From Syncephalastrum monosporum B8922 (taxonomy: Eukaryota; Mucoromycota; Mucoromycetes; Mucorales; Syncephalastraceae), in assembly GCA_000697355.1 (NCBI GenBank), contig JNEN01000841.1, positions 248,001-312,000 on the forward strand: DNA of 64,000 nucleotides, given 5' to 3'. Positions 10,620-24,470 of the stretch are shown here, in pieces. Both the position numbers and the translations under genes were made by a program. How positions within the stretch are numbered: position 1 is the stretch's first letter; every line of letters starts with the position of its first letter. A model generated the notes under the pieces. That model worked only from the letters and a program-made list of their open reading frames with translations, was not told the origin of the DNA and made no database searches.

Positions 10620-13600
10620 ATGAAGGGTCCCGACGGATTCAACAAACGAAGGCAGAGCTCTGTGGGGAGTGAAGAGCTCTTTGAATTCGTTGACTTTACG
10701 TCTGTGTCTAACTTTGAACGGCTCATTACCGCGATTGAGGAGATCCTGCAGTCGTGGGGTGCCAAGGACGGCCACATGGGCATCTTTTCGGACGACACGC
10801 TTCTTGCCCATGACGCAACACGCCGTGTGGGTGGAGCCGAGTACGCGCGCCAGGAGTTGCTCTCGATTGGCGACGAAACCTTTCGCCTGACGTTTCACTG
10901 TCACCCGCACGCGACGCGGCGTGAAAAGACGAACGCGTACGGCCTGGGCGACTTCTACCTCTTGGGCGACAACAAAAGCTGTCACGCGCTGCATCGCTCC
11001 ACCGGCTTCGACCGCCTCTTCCTTCTTGTACCCGTTGTCGATTCACTCAAGGCCAAGCTGTTCTCGCCGAGCCAGGTCGATCTAAGCCGGGCCAAGACGC
11101 TCCTCTCAGCGTGCGCCATTGCGTTTCAGAATACGAACTGCACCGTGCCCGTATTTGTCCCGGTGGGGCAAGCGCGCCACGGCATGTACACAGGCTACAT
11201 GCTCCCCGCGGGTGCACACGTTGAGCTGCGCTTCGACACAGCCATCATGTCCCCCGTCTCGCCGCCTTACGCCTCCCTCGACGGCCTCCAGAGCCTGTTC
11301 TTGCAGAAACTGACAGGCGTCCAGGACGCGCACGGTATGTCCTCACTTTAAGTAATGCCTCCGCGTATCTCACGTCCATCCCAAGGCATTGCGGACGCAA
11401 CCGATGTCCAGGCCGCAGCTGTGTTCACCTACGACCTGAAAAATTGGTACGACGAGCACTGGAAAGGCGAACAAACGACCGTGCTCCCCTACGGCTCATA
11501 CAATGACCCCTTGCGCTCCCTCACACTGAGCGCCATCTTCCCCATGGCGAGCTTGTCCAACTATGCTGACGGTTTGAATGAGACCGACATGGATGCCCTG
11601 ACCGCGCAGCACTGGCGCCTCGGCGTCGAGCTTGCGCCCTACACCCAGCAGCGCTGCTTCCTCTCCAACCTTCTCGACACCATCCTCACATCTTGGATCC
11701 GCGACCCGGCCAACCGCGATTACCTTCCGCCGTACGACGCAAGCAACCGAGAAGAACACAAGGAAGCCAATCCGGGTCTGATGCGCAACCTCTTCCATGC
11801 CATTGGCCCCAGACCACCCACCATGCAGCCCAACCCCGCACCGTCCATCGTGCCTGACCAAATGGAACGGATCATGCAGACGCTTTTCACCCCCGTTGCT
11901 GTTACCGAGCAGCAACACATGCCCGCGCCACTTCACTCGCCCACCGCGCTCGGCTACCGGCTCAAGCACGGCTCGCCCGTGCCTGTCCAGTCCTTTCTGT
12001 ACCTATTCATGCAACAGATTCTCCTCGTGTCCGATACCTCAAAATCGTGCATGACCATGCTCAAAATGGTGTGGATGGAGACGGTGCGTCGCATACGCTG
12101 GCACTGGGATAATCATGTCGAGATACCCAACGTAGACGTATCGCTCTATGGTCGGAGAGGACTCAATGACAGCTCGGAAACACTGCGGCAGCATGACTAT
12201 GAAAGCGCAGAAGGCATTGATTTGCGCTACAACATCGTGAGTGTTAAGATGACACATGAGGAGAGATAAAGGAGAGCTCATAGGGTTGCGTAGCTACACC
12301 AAAAACTCACTATGCTCAACTGCTGCATCCATCGACGCGCCAAGGAGGGCGAGCGACCCGCCATAGGACGGAAGGATTATGTCTCCAGCCTCTTTGATGA
12401 TCTCGGTTCGCCGAGCAAGAGCAAGATGGATCGGTTCAACACGTTTGTTGAGCGTCTCGTCGAAGGTGGCCAGGAGGACACAAAAGAAGAGGATGAGGAT
12501 GAAGCGCAAGAAGACGACGAAGATGACATAAAGTCGGTTGCGAGTAGCAGTGAAGGGGACATCTTTTTCGATTCGATGGAAGATATCGGGGCCGAGTCCC
12601 GCAACACCCGCGCGTCCTCTCAACGCAGCCTGAGCGACAAACAGTCGCAAATACCCGCCCAAAAGCCATGGTCACGTGCGTCCTCGGTGTCGGATGTGTC
12701 CGAGGTCGCGCACCCGCACTCGATGACAGAATCCTTCGTCCGACTCAACTATCCATCCAGCGCAGAAAGCTACCCGCCCCCGGCGAAGCCTTACCGAGCA
12801 GAGGACTTTGTGGATGAGGATGCGGCAGCCGAGGTCAAGGACCCAGATGTGTCGGAAGGCCGCCTTCGTGCGCATGAGAATCTCACCCTGCTCGAGACGG
12901 GTGAGCCTTTATTTATACCCGTGACCCAGGTACGAGAAAAAAGAAAAAACAATCCAGGCCGAGCTGGAAACGGGGCCCCCATCTGATGATGTATGACGTG
13001 ATGATGCAGGAAAGCGGCTTCATGACCGAGGACATGATTAGCCAACAAGCGGATGTGTTTGAGAAGATGGGCACCTCCGAGGATGCGGCTCAATCGCGTG
13101 CTAAAATGCAATCACGTCACCTGCGTTCAGGTAAGATCATAGATGTGAAGGAAAAAGAAGCAACAGATCGCCTCTAATGCAGCTATTCTAGATATGGAAG
13201 CGTTCAAGGCGGCCAATCCATATGCCACGCTGGAAGACTTTGTAAGGTGGCATTCGCCACGGGATTGGGTTGAGTCGAGCAAAAAAGATGGAGAAGGAGA
13301 AGGGGGAGGAGGGCATCTCAGCGCGCGCATGATGGCACCAGGCAATCTCTGGCTCGAGATTTGGAAGAATGCGCGGAGGATTCCAGCGAGTCGACAAAAA
13401 TCCCTCTTTGATGCTAGAACAGAGGGTGAAAAGGTAAACGCGAACGAATTCACATTCTTTTTGTCTCATGTCGTCCATCAGGCACTGCACTTTCTAGAGA
13501 CGCTTTCAGTGCATGAAGTCTTTGCCATGTAAGTGGATGGGAGGATTCATTTATGGATAGGTAGCTGATTCGATGCTAGGCTCCTGCCCACGCTGGCGTT

Positions 13601-14211
13601 GGTTGCCTACGACACATTGTCGAGTAACGACGTAACGCGAGAGGTACCCACCGTGGCCCGAGGCCTGGCCCAGCTCGGTGAGACGCTCATCCACTTTCCC
13701 TGGGATCAACTGAGGTAAGCGGTGATGATGGGATCGTTGCATGAGAATAACAATGATTTTTCTATATTTTTCTTTTATAGAAGCGGCAAGTGCACAGTTG
13801 AGCCCGTCTTGATGAGCATACGAGAACAGGAGTCCTTGATTTGCAATGCGACCTCGCTGCTACACAAGTTTCCAGAGCAACCCGGGTTGGTGGAACGTCT
13901 GATGGTCGAGACGGAGACAGATGTGCACGAGGGCGAGGAACGCGATGCCGTGTTTCAGTTATTCCGATCACAACGTAAGGGAGAAAAACAAAGAGGCAAG
14001 GGGTGTCTCCCTCTCTCTCTCTTTTTTTTTTATTTTTGCTCAATGAACATTATGCATAGGTGACTTATGTGCGAACCCGTCGAGTCGTGAATACGTGCTG
14101 TATGGCGAATGTCAACTGAGTAATCGACACGGACTACCGGTACGACAGTATGCCTTGATCAAGGACAGCGAGCTGCGAATCGTAGACTTGACTAGCACAC
14201 AGGCTGAATAA
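10620..14211 (+). CDS. RAB3GAP1: Rab3 GTPase-activating protein catalytic subunit (RAB3GAP1 homologue)
   Basis: About 1,000 residues in several exons, including 10620-11334, 11386-about 12240, 12294-12929 and 13010 onward; human RAB3GAP1 is about 980. The N-terminus (FEFVDFTSVSNFERLITAIE) and the middle (IDLRYNI / LHQKLTMLNCCI after splicing) match the family. The C-terminal catalytic region is clear: MTEDMISQQADVFEKMGTSE, MEAFKAANPYATLEDFVRWH, SPRDW, LSARMMAPGNLWLEIWKNAR and SRQKSLFD. A Ser/Asp/Glu-rich insert around 12430-12700 is not conserved. In animals the complex with RAB3GAP2 acts on Rab3 and as a GEF for Rab18, and affects autophagosome formation. Ascomycete yeasts lack it. The first ATG follows a pyrimidine-rich tract ending in TAG, so a 5'-UTR intron is possible. 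Confidence 0.93.
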
Positions 14212-14363
14212 ACATATCATATGAAATGAATACTACATACAGTGTCTGACTGTCTACAACAAAATAAATCTACGGGTGACACAAAAGTCGAAACGAGAAA
14301 AAGAGAGAAGGAAAAAATGCATTCATTCTCAACGTGATGGAGGGATTTGGCATCCCGCTGTAG

Positions 14364-15514
<1,151 letters not shown>

Positions 15515-15906
15515 GTAAAGGACCTATATAAAGTAAAATTCTGACATATCCGCACACTGTCGTCTTGAGGGACAAGCAAAAAAGCAAGCAGGTAGAAGAG
15601 AAGGAGCATGGAGGCCTTCATCCTTGCTGCTTTTATTTCATTCGATTTTATTCGTACCGGATAAACAGACGCGCTAAATAAGATATTCTGGAAAGGAAAA
15701 AGGGTTGCATCATCAAGCGTTGCTGTGTGTTTCAACGACCGAAGAATAAGAGACTTGCGTTTGTGTTGGTGCGTGTGTGTGAACCAGAAGTACAGATCCA
15801 GCTACTTCGCTTTTTTTATTTTATTTTTTATTATTTCTCTTTTGTTCTTCTTCTACACCCGCTTACAGAAGAAAAAGGAAAAAACTTGGCTTCCAATGAC
15901 TTGGCT
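15515..15906. other. Intergenic region, kinase leader
   Basis: The 3' end of DPM1 and the T-rich leader of the histidine kinase. An open frame runs into the kinase start from 15727, but its N-terminal extension is T-rich and low in complexity, so I treat it as untranslated. Confidence 0.5.
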
Positions 15907-18900
15907 ATGAGCATCCCAACAACGCCGATTCCGCCTTCCGATGCTTGCACTCATAATAGTACTCACAACACAATAACAACAACAACAAACACCATTCCAC
16001 TCTCGCCTCTTCAGTGTATCTATACCAACAGCTTCCAGTTTGTCGGCACCGACTACCTCGACCATGTCGTGCAGGAATTAGCGCAACTCACCCAGGCAAG
16101 GACCGTCCTTATCCAGCAGCTCGTGCCCTTCAAGGACTACGCCGACCACCTCGAACTCGCCGAGAATAAGCTGCCCCTCCACCTCATTACCTCGCACGAC
16201 GAAACATCGCCTGCCACTTTTCTGCAACGCCGCGAAACCACCCCCTCATCCGATGACAAGGCTGACCATGCTGACGACGACACCCTCCTCGTCGTGCGTG
16301 CCTCCTCCGCCGAATCGAGTCCCTTCAAGTGCTTGTGAGTCACTCTCTTTTGGCATATGAATATCCCCATACTCAACCGGGAACTTTCTATTTTTTATTT
16401 TTTCATTTCCCTGTTTTTTTTCATTTTAAAATTCTACAGCCAGAAAAACACGGCAGTGACCGTCTCACACGTCCCAAACACGCCCTTCGCAAAGACTTTA
16501 ACTTCGCATACCTGCCACATTGAGACGAACACCACGCAGGAGATCTCCCCGCCTCTGCAGTCCTACGTCGGCGTGCGCCTCACCACACAAGACCCATGCG
16601 ACGTGCTTGGGGTCTTGTGTATCCTAGACGACAAACCCATGCAAAGCGACCGTCTTGAACTCGCGCTCCACTTGCTCCAGGGCACGGCCCTTCGCACTGC
16701 GCGCGAACTCGAGCGCGTGCGCGAAGATGAACGTCTCATCACGGCCAAAAACGCGGCCAAGATGGATGCCGAGAACAAGATCAAGTTCTTAGCCGATATG
16801 AGCCACGAAATAAGGTGAGTAGACGGGGAGAGGAAGAAGACATGAAAAGGTCCAGGACTGACGGGTGCTTTTACTTAGGACGCCCATGAATGCAGTGATT
16901 GCCCTTACCGATCTGCTCTTGCAGGAGCGCGGGTCGCTCAACCTCGAACAAATTGAGCATCTCGAGGTGATACAGACCAGTGGCCATCACCTGCTCACCG
17001 TCATCAATGATATCCTGGATATCTCCAAGATCAACCATGACCCCAAATTTAAGCTAGAAAACAGACGTTTCAGCTTGCGCAAGTGCATTAAAGGTAAGAG
17101 GAAAAACAGAACAATATTTTTTTAGAGTCTGCATCTACAACTAAACACATACGACAATTTTATAGATGCTCTCAATATGGCACGACACCAGGCCTCCATG
17201 ACACAGCAGAATAAGGCCGTCTATGTGTTTGAGTGCCCGGCCGACGTGGACGATCGCATGCCGCTTGCCCAGATCGTCAAGCAGCTCGATTCTCGGCTGC
17301 CCATCCGCTCTGTCAAGGGCAAGACGGTGCTGCCTCTGCTTTGGAAGATCGATGCGGATGTGCCCGATTTCCTCATGGGCGATACGATGCGCTTGACCCA
17401 GATCGTTCTCAATCTATGCTCCAATGCGGTCAAGGTAAGAAAAAAAAACAGAGATCAAAGAAGGAAAAGGGTGTCTGATAAGGAGAGGGGAAAGCCTTTA
17501 CTTGTCTGCATGTCGGCAAAAGCGTATTGACACGTCTTGTAGTTTACAAAGCACGGTGGTATTCGGATACGGATACGACGGTACGTGCCTACCCCTGCCT
17601 TGACAGCCGAGCAACAAAAGGAGCAGACGACGTTCAAGCAGCGCTACGACGCAAAAATCGAGACCATGTGGACACGTGCGATGCGCAAGGGAGATCCCAG
17701 CGCGCGGCCGGGCGTGGACGATGACGGAGACGAAGACATGCAGACCGAAAAGGCGATCCTCGAGATCTCGGTCACTGACACTGGCATCGGTATCCCGGCC
17801 GACCGACTACCTAAACTGTTCAAGTCGTTTTCGCAGATTGATATTTCGACCGCGCGACGCTACGGTGGCACGGGTCTCGGTCTGGCCATCTCGAGCACGC
17901 TCGTGAACCATATGGGCGGTGGTCTGTGGGTCGAGTCGGAGGAAGGCAAGGGCTCGCGGTTTGCGCTCACGCTGCCGATGACGGTGGCCCCCGATGAACC
18001 CGGCACCAACTTTCTCACTTCGCCTCCTTCGCCGTCCTCGACCTTCTCGGACGGAAGTGGGTCGATGGCGTCCGTGCTTTCGGATGGCTTGGACGAGCTG
18101 CTGCCTCCGCCGCCCACGAACCAAAACCTGCGTCCGAGCAATCGTCTCTCGATCAAGTTCCAGCGGCAAACGCAACCGCAATCCTTATCGCAATCCCCGC
18201 CTCAACAGCAGCAGCAGCAGCAGCAAGGCCAGCCTTGGCCCACGTTTTCTTCGGCCGCAGACGACTCCAACGAGTCCAGTCCTCCTTCTTCTTCTACTAA
18301 TATAAATACTACCACCACTTCGACCCAGACGAACCCTGCTGCGCATATACCCATGGATAATCTCCCGCTCGATCCCATCAAACGCCCACTGCCATCCGAC
18401 AATACGTCGAGCAACACGCTCCAACCACCGCGCGGCGGTCGGAAACCGTCGTTCAACCGGAAAAGCAACGAGGAAAACATCGCCATGCTTTATCCCATCA
18501 AGATTATGCTCGCCGAAGATAATGTTTGTAAGTAAAATTAGCCAAGAGAGTGCCGTTCGCGAGGTCTCATGGTGTTTCTTGTACATTATAGTAAATCAGA
18601 AGATCGCGATCAGTATCCTGAAACGACTGGGATACCAGGATGTGGCCATCGCTAATAACGGGCTGGAAGTCCTCGAGTTGATGCGCAAGACGAAGTTCGA
18701 CCTGATCTTTATGGACCTCTACATGCCCGAGATGGACGGCCTTGAAGCGACGCGGACCATTGTTGCCGAGCGCCAACAAGCCCCGGAAACACCCCCTTCT
18801 AGTACTAATAATGGCAAAGTGCGGCCCTTGCTCAACGCAACCGATGTGTACATAATAGCGCTGACGGCATCCGCCTCACGTCAGGACCGGCAGATCTGTA

Positions 18901-19082
18901 TCGACGCGGGTATGAATGACTTTATCAGCAAACCGTTTACCATGATGGAGATGAAGGCATCTCTCAAGAGCTGTGCAAACAAGCGCAAGAAGAGACGCAT
19001 GCAGCAGAGATACCCGGACGACCCAATGACGGGCGTCGAGGCCTGTAGTAAACCGACGAGTACGACAGATGATCATCAATAA
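15907..19082 (+). CDS. Hybrid sensor histidine kinase with receiver domain
   Basis: About 900 residues in seven or so exons. The N-terminal part resembles a GAF-like sensor ([20 protein letters not shown]). A coiled linker leads to the H-box [17 protein letters not shown], where an intron falls between the Arg and the Thr codons. The ATPase domain has the N-box [19 protein letters not shown]1 [12 protein letters not shown]-box FKSFSQID and G2 [11 protein letters not shown] Ser/Pro/Gln-rich linker with an eight-Gln run precedes the receiver: [20 protein letters not shown], the phosphoacceptor in [14 protein letters not shown], and the conserved Lys in FISKPF. The protein has no membrane segment, so it should be cytosolic and feed a Ypd1-type phosphorelay. 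The signal sensed is unknown. Confidence 0.94.
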
Positions 19083-19202
19083 TCCTTATACAAAGAGAGA
19101 AAAAAAGTATAAAAAAGCGTGCTACGTAAAAAAAAAAAAAAAAAAGAGAGAGAGAGGATGAAGTGTCTTCTTGTATATGGTATAGTATCAGTAGATGAGA
19201 TG

Positions 19203-20367
19203 TTAAGGATTGACGTCCAAGGCGGCATACATCTCGGACGAATAGGTGGTCTTGCTTCGTTTGGCATGGCGTTCGTCATCTTCGGAGGAGGAGGACGACA
19301 AATCGTCCTTCCTTGCCTCCTGGTCGTCGTCGTTGAGCAAGGATTGAAGCATGAGCCTTCGACGGCGCTTAGCAGCCTGGCTGGTTTCGATATCGGTCAT
19401 GTTGCGCAGCAGGTTGCCTTGGAGACCGAGGTTGTGCGGCCCGATGATGGAGTGGTGGACGTGCTCAATCGATTTAAAGTATCTTACAGTTTTCACATGC
19501 AACTCGAGGGTGGCATCCTCGTCGCAGACGATGAGGCCTTTGGGATGCATCTGCATGGCCGACACGGTCCACATGTGGTTGACGCCTTCCTCGACGCACT
19601 TTGCGAGTGCCAGACTCTTGTGCGCGCCAGTAATGACGACCATGACCTCGCGCGCATCCATCACCGTCGCGACACCGACGGTCAAGGCCAGCTTGGGCAC
19701 CTTGGTGATATCGCCGCCAAAGAAGCGGGCGTTGGCGATGATGGTCTCGTACGCGAGGGTCTTGACACGGGTGCGCGACGTCAAGGACGAGCCGGGCTCG
19801 TTGAAGGCGATATGCCCGTCCGGCCCAATCCCGCCCAGGAATAGCTCGATACCGCCCAACTTCATAATCTCGGCCTCAAACTTGCGACACTCTTCATCCA
19901 GATCGTCGGCATTGCCGTCCAGAATATGAACATTTTCCTTCTTGATGTTGACATGTTTGAATAAATGATTCCACATGAATGTGTGGTATGATTGCGGATG
20001 ATCCCTTTTGCAAAATTGAGCTTTTTCTGTTTTGCCTGTTGCGGTGGTCGCTCAAGAACTTACGTGGGCAACCCGACATATTCGTCCATGTTGAAAGTGG
20101 CGACATGCTCGAAGCTCACTTTGCCGGCGCGGTAAAAGTCGACGAGCTTGTGGTAGACGCCTATAGGCGACGATCCGGTGGGCAGACCCAAGGTGAAGAG
20201 ACGATTGTGCGAGGGCTGGAACTGGTTGATTCTCTCCTTTACATAGTAAGCTGTATTATAGTAGAAATGATAAGCATAACAGTCTATGTAAAGCGGGGGG
20301 CGCGGGGTAGGAACCGACCAACATAGGAAGACACCTCGTCATAGTCTTGACGAACAATCAGTCGCAT
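19203..20367 (-). CDS. Glucosamine-6-phosphate deaminase
   Basis: Three exons. Exon 1 is MRLIVRQDYDEVSSYV, exon 2 includes RLFTLGLPTGSSPIGVYHKL and NMDEYVGLPT with the catalytic Asp, and exon 3 starts DHPQSYHTFMWNHLFKHVNI. Exon 3 carries the active-site segment GGIGPDGHIAFNEPGSSL. The enzyme converts glucosamine-6-phosphate to fructose-6-phosphate and ammonia, allowing use of amino sugars from chitin turnover. After the catalytic domain there is a tail of about 60 residues, KRRRRLMLQSLL then a Ser/Glu/Asp cluster and KRSKTTYSSEM, that differs in composition from the core and could hold nuclear-targeting or phosphorylation sites. The first ATG matches the family start closely. Confidence 0.95.
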
Positions 20368-20724
20368 GAGATATAATATACTAGGTTCTATGTGAAAAAA
20401 TAATGGGCTCGCGGAATGAATCAGGGATTTGAGATAGACCCTGCTCAGGGTGCGCTCCTTTTATAGCGATTTTCTCATCCACCCCCTCCCGCAGCTCAGC
20501 GCATCTCCTTGCACCCCATTTATCCATCTACGTCTCCGTCCTTTCCTCTCGCGCCATGTCCATTTTTACAGGCTATTTTATCATTGCTGTAAGCAAAAGA
20601 CAGCTGCGCATCCTTCCGCAGTCCACTGGACCTAGGCCGTTGCTTATGTAATGCTATTTACAGTACTACAGTATACATTACAATACGTATATCATGTATG
20701 TGTGCATGTATGTATGTAGGCAAA

Positions 20725-22418
20725 TCAACGTCGTCGAACCTCATCAAAATTCCGGACACGCCGCGACTGTCGCTGCCGGATGCGCTCGTACCGATAGAAC
20801 AGATTGGCAATATCCTTGACGACTATAAAGAGACACCCGCCCAGCACGTTCCGATGGAACGGCTCCGGAAAGTACTGTCGCACGATCTTGAAATGGTTTA
20901 AGCAGCTAGACACAGACACTGTAAGCCAACTACCCGTAGCCACCGCACGCCTAATCTGTTTGACTTACCTTCCCACCATGCTGCTCACGGTCGGCCACAA
21001 CAGGGCTCCCATGATAGTAACACCGAGATCCTGTCGGCCACGGGATCCGCCCATCAGGCCGCCCACTTCACGCTCGACACGTTGATCCTCGTTTTGACCG
21101 TCGTCCTCGCCCAGGATATCGGCCCGTAGCCGCTCTTCGGTCGTGCGATGGCGTGGCTGGGGCCGGCCCTCACCGTGTGGCTGTCGCTGTTCTGGCCGTT
21201 GATAGCGTACCAGTTTGCGGGTCAGATGATGTTGTGTCAACAAATAGAGGTTGTTGTAAAGGAGCCTAATCACAGTAGCATACCACATCTCTGTCATGAG
21301 TACGTCGTCTATTACATTTTTTCAAAAGTTACCGAATCCACGGGAGTATGCTTAGCGTCACGGCGGGTGAGGGAGGCCACGTCATTTGCATGGGCTGGCC
21401 ACGACCGCCGACCCAGCTGGTCTTGGAGGCACGGATGAGCAAGACCGCTGCAAAGGGCAGGATGCCATCCGCCCAGCGGTGTCGAGACATAATGAGAGCC
21501 ACCGGGATGGCAGGCAAACCAAACCATGTTCGCCAGGTCCAGGTGACGGGCGCGCCAATGAGGCGTTCGCTCTCGCGCGCGCCGAGGATTGTCATGACGG
21601 TGTAGGCACCATACGTCGTGCTCGTGATCAGCATCGAGCAGCCCAGGCCAAGGAAAGCGAGGTAGGGTGCGGCCGTATGCGCAAGCGTGTCGATTAAGCT
21701 GAGCAGCGACAGCGACACACTGCGCCGTTCTGACAAGACATAGGGCGTAGCACACTGCGGGCAGTAGACCTGTCATGTGCAATACAGATACACGTACAGA
21801 TAGGTTCATACAAATAGATACATGTGTGTCAGAGAGTGATCGCAGGACACTTTTAGGGGAACTGATTTGGAAACGAACCTTCTTCATGGGAGACCCGCGT
21901 TGAGTTTCTTCGATCCAAGTGAGAAGGCACTTTTCATGCGAGACGAGCGAGCACTTGCATGGTTTGACCCATTTGCCTTCGGTATCTTCGTCTTCGCCGA
22001 AACAGATCCAGCATCGCTTGCTGTCCTCGTCTTCGTCTTCGACTGCTGCTGCTGCGGCTGTTGTTGTTGCTGCTGTTGTTGGCTGCTGCCGCTGCCATTG
22101 CTGCCGTTGCTGCCGCTCCTGCTGCTCCAGCTGATGCGGCGGCAGCGGTTGTGTTCGTTGGCTTGATTCGTGTGCGATCCACTGGGCCGAGTCGTTTGCA
22201 GGCTGTCTGGTTTGTGTGCGGGGCGCGAGGATGGTCGAAGACGACGAAGACGAGCTGCTGCTGGACGACACGGTGGAATCCTTGTCTTCGTCGAGAATCA
22301 CGACTCTCCGTCCCGTTGCTGAGCTCGTGGAGGCCGCCCGCGGACGCGACTCGGATGTGGACGATTCAGACAAGGTCGGATGGGGCTGATGGTAAGCGTA
22401 ATATCCTGCTGCACTCAT
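20725..22418 (-). CDS. RING-CH E3 ubiquitin ligase, MARCHF5-like
   Basis: Four exons encode about 470 residues. The first 130 residues are low in complexity with runs of Ser, Gln, Thr and Ala. A RING-CH (C4HC3) finger follows: CWICFGEDEDTEGKWVKPCK, then C-x-H-x2-C in SLVSHEKCLLTW, and across an intron VYCPQCATPYV. Four hydrophobic segments follow, and the C-terminal region (LGVTIMGALLWPTVSSMVG, then NVLGGCLFIVVKDIANLFYR) resembles mitochondrial MARCHF5/MITOL. That suggests a multi-spanning E3 of the outer mitochondrial membrane or ER. An alternative start at 22451 adds 11 residues. A membrane RING-CH E3 is certain; the MARCHF5 orthology is likely. Confidence 0.85.
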
Positions 22419-22451
22419 GAGGTTCGAATTGGGACAACGGAAATGAGACAT

Positions 22452-23592
22452 AAAGAAGCTGTGTGTGTGTGTGTGAATATGGATATGGATAAAATAAAGC
22501 AAGAGGGATGAAGAACTACGTATTATTTCTTGGCGTACGTGATAAGGACCCCGCTTTGCTCCTCAGCAAATCATTCCTTTGCTCGCATTGACTCGTATAG
22601 CATTGTTTCTGAGCTTCGCCCCTTCTATGCTTTATATTAAAATCACGGATGTCGACCCTATCCTCTGTACGTGTGTGCGTCTTTTGTATTACTAAGGACC
22701 TTTTTTGTACGGAGAGGCTGAATTCTGAATCACAAGTGCTGTTGAATTCTTATCATAAAGTACAGACACACTGACAACATAGCCTCAAATGTCTATAGGA
22801 GGACACGCATAGAACAACATCAGGCAGCTATACATCGAAGTGCTCAAATGACGCTTAGCATGATCTCAAAGATAGCTTAGTAAGGCTTGCAAAGGATGCA
22901 GTGGTAGAATGTAGTACGGCGCTCATCCACCTGACGTCATTTCTGAGAAAAGAAGTATTAAACAAACGTGGACGTGAAATAAGGATAGCACGCACAGCAC
23001 ATACTGTTGAGTCCTATATACGAGAAGCTATATAGAGCTACTATATGTGATTCTGGATCTCTGGTAATTTTGTTGTGTGCTGGTGCAATTGCAACTGTTA
23101 TTACAGTACCTACGTCTCCCATCCTGCATGACGCTCGGGCGTGTACAACCTTGCTGTTATCACGGTTCTGCTCAGCGTTCCTCAAAATGGAAACCTTGTC
23201 AAAACTTATATTTCTAAGGATTGCAGACCCTCCTTCTGGCTGCTCCGTGGAATGATGAGGGCAAGTTCATGTACACGATCTGGGGGGTTATTCACCCACG
23301 GCCCTTGGCAACTTTTGAGTGGGTGTGCACCATGATGAGAAGCCCTCCTTGATCATATATCCGATAACCACCTTAACCACTTATAGGAGCCACCTGTTGG
23401 AAAAAGAAAAGTAAAGCAGACATCAGGGTTCATCTAGCAAAGGTAAATGTAAGCGAAGAGAAGAAGAAGGGAATGGTTCACTTGATTTCATTTGGAGAAA
23501 TGATATTAAATGCATTGAGGCATGGAAATTGCTATGACCACGTGTGCGTAGAGACGTGGCAGGGTGGGGTGGGTATATGTTCTGATAAAGTG
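22452..23592. other. Intergenic region without a recognised gene
   Basis: A (GT)7 run at 22461-22474 lies just upstream of the MARCHF5-like start. The rest is AT-rich with no convincing frame. A perfect 7-bp inverted repeat (cacccac 23293-23299, gtgggtg 23319-23325) sits in a locally GC-richer patch. Confidence 0.6.
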
Positions 23593-24470
23593 CTAAAGCT
23601 CTTCGGCCTGGTCGATGGCTCTGAGGCGACCCATGATGCGGTCCATCTCGGATTGGACCATGGCCATAATCTCCTCGTGCGAGCGTGTCGAGTCCTCCGA
23701 GGAGGCCAGCGTCTTTTGGAGCTGCTCCACCTGAGACAGTATACCGTGGATCTGTTCCGCCTGACGCTTCTCCATCTGGATGTGCTGTTGCTCAAGGAGC
23801 TCGACCTGGCTATCGCCTACCGTTTCCTTGATCCTGTCCTCGGCCTCCTGTTGCACCTTGAGAGCGCGCGTCATTGTGTCAGACAGTTCCTGGTAGGCCT
23901 GCTGGATCACGGCCTGGAGCTCGGCCTTCTCGGCGTTGTACTTGCTCTGGATACGCTCGATTTCGGCGCGTACCGTGCCGTATTCGCCCTGAGCGTCCTT
24001 TTCGAGCTTCTCCTGAGTTGCCTTGGCCTCCTTGAGCTGGTTGTCGAGCTCTTCGAGGTGGCCCATGCCGCGTTGAGCCGTCTCGATCTCATCCGTGTAT
24101 TTCTTGACCTGGCTCTCGAAAAAGAACGACGTCGCTTTCGCATTTTCAGCCTGGCGATCCTTGCGATTGCTCATGTCCGTCAGGGTTTGGATCTCGGCTT
24201 TGAGCTTGCGGTTCGTGCGTCCGCTCTCTTGGGCATGCAGCTCGGCTGCCTTGGCTTGCTGCCGGGTCTGATCCAGTTCCAACCTGAGTGCATTGAGCTC
24301 GCGCTCGGCTTTCGATATTTTCTGCTGCAGATCGCCAATGTCGCTACCCGTTGTGCGTGAGCCGCCTCGCCCCGCTACGCCATCTTGACAGGTCGGCCCT
24401 CCATCCGTCAGTCCAATCGAAAATATCAAAATAAAGCAAAACAAGCGGACTTACTGTCATCATCGGTCAT
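23593..24470 (-). CDS. Coiled-coil protein, unrecognised
   Basis: Two exons: a tiny first exon (MTDDD plus one base, from 24470) and a long second exon joined by a GTAAGTCC...GTCAAG intron. The product, about 275 residues, is almost entirely heptad-like and rich in Glu, Gln, Lys, Ala and Leu (for example ISKAERELNALRLELDQTRQ and VELLEQQHIQMEKRQAEQIH), predicting a long coiled coil or tropomyosin-like rod after a short Gly/Arg/Ser head. I cannot assign a family from this. The unspliced frame would start further in with a hydrophobic MFCFILIFSIGL, but that is intron sequence. Candidates include cytoskeletal or vesicle-tether proteins. Confidence 0.65.

Noticed and set aside
23473..24360. A long plus-strand frame opposite the coiled-coil gene.
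   Set aside because: It is the shadow of the E/Q/K-rich coiled coil; its own product is Leu/His/Asp-biased with no homology.
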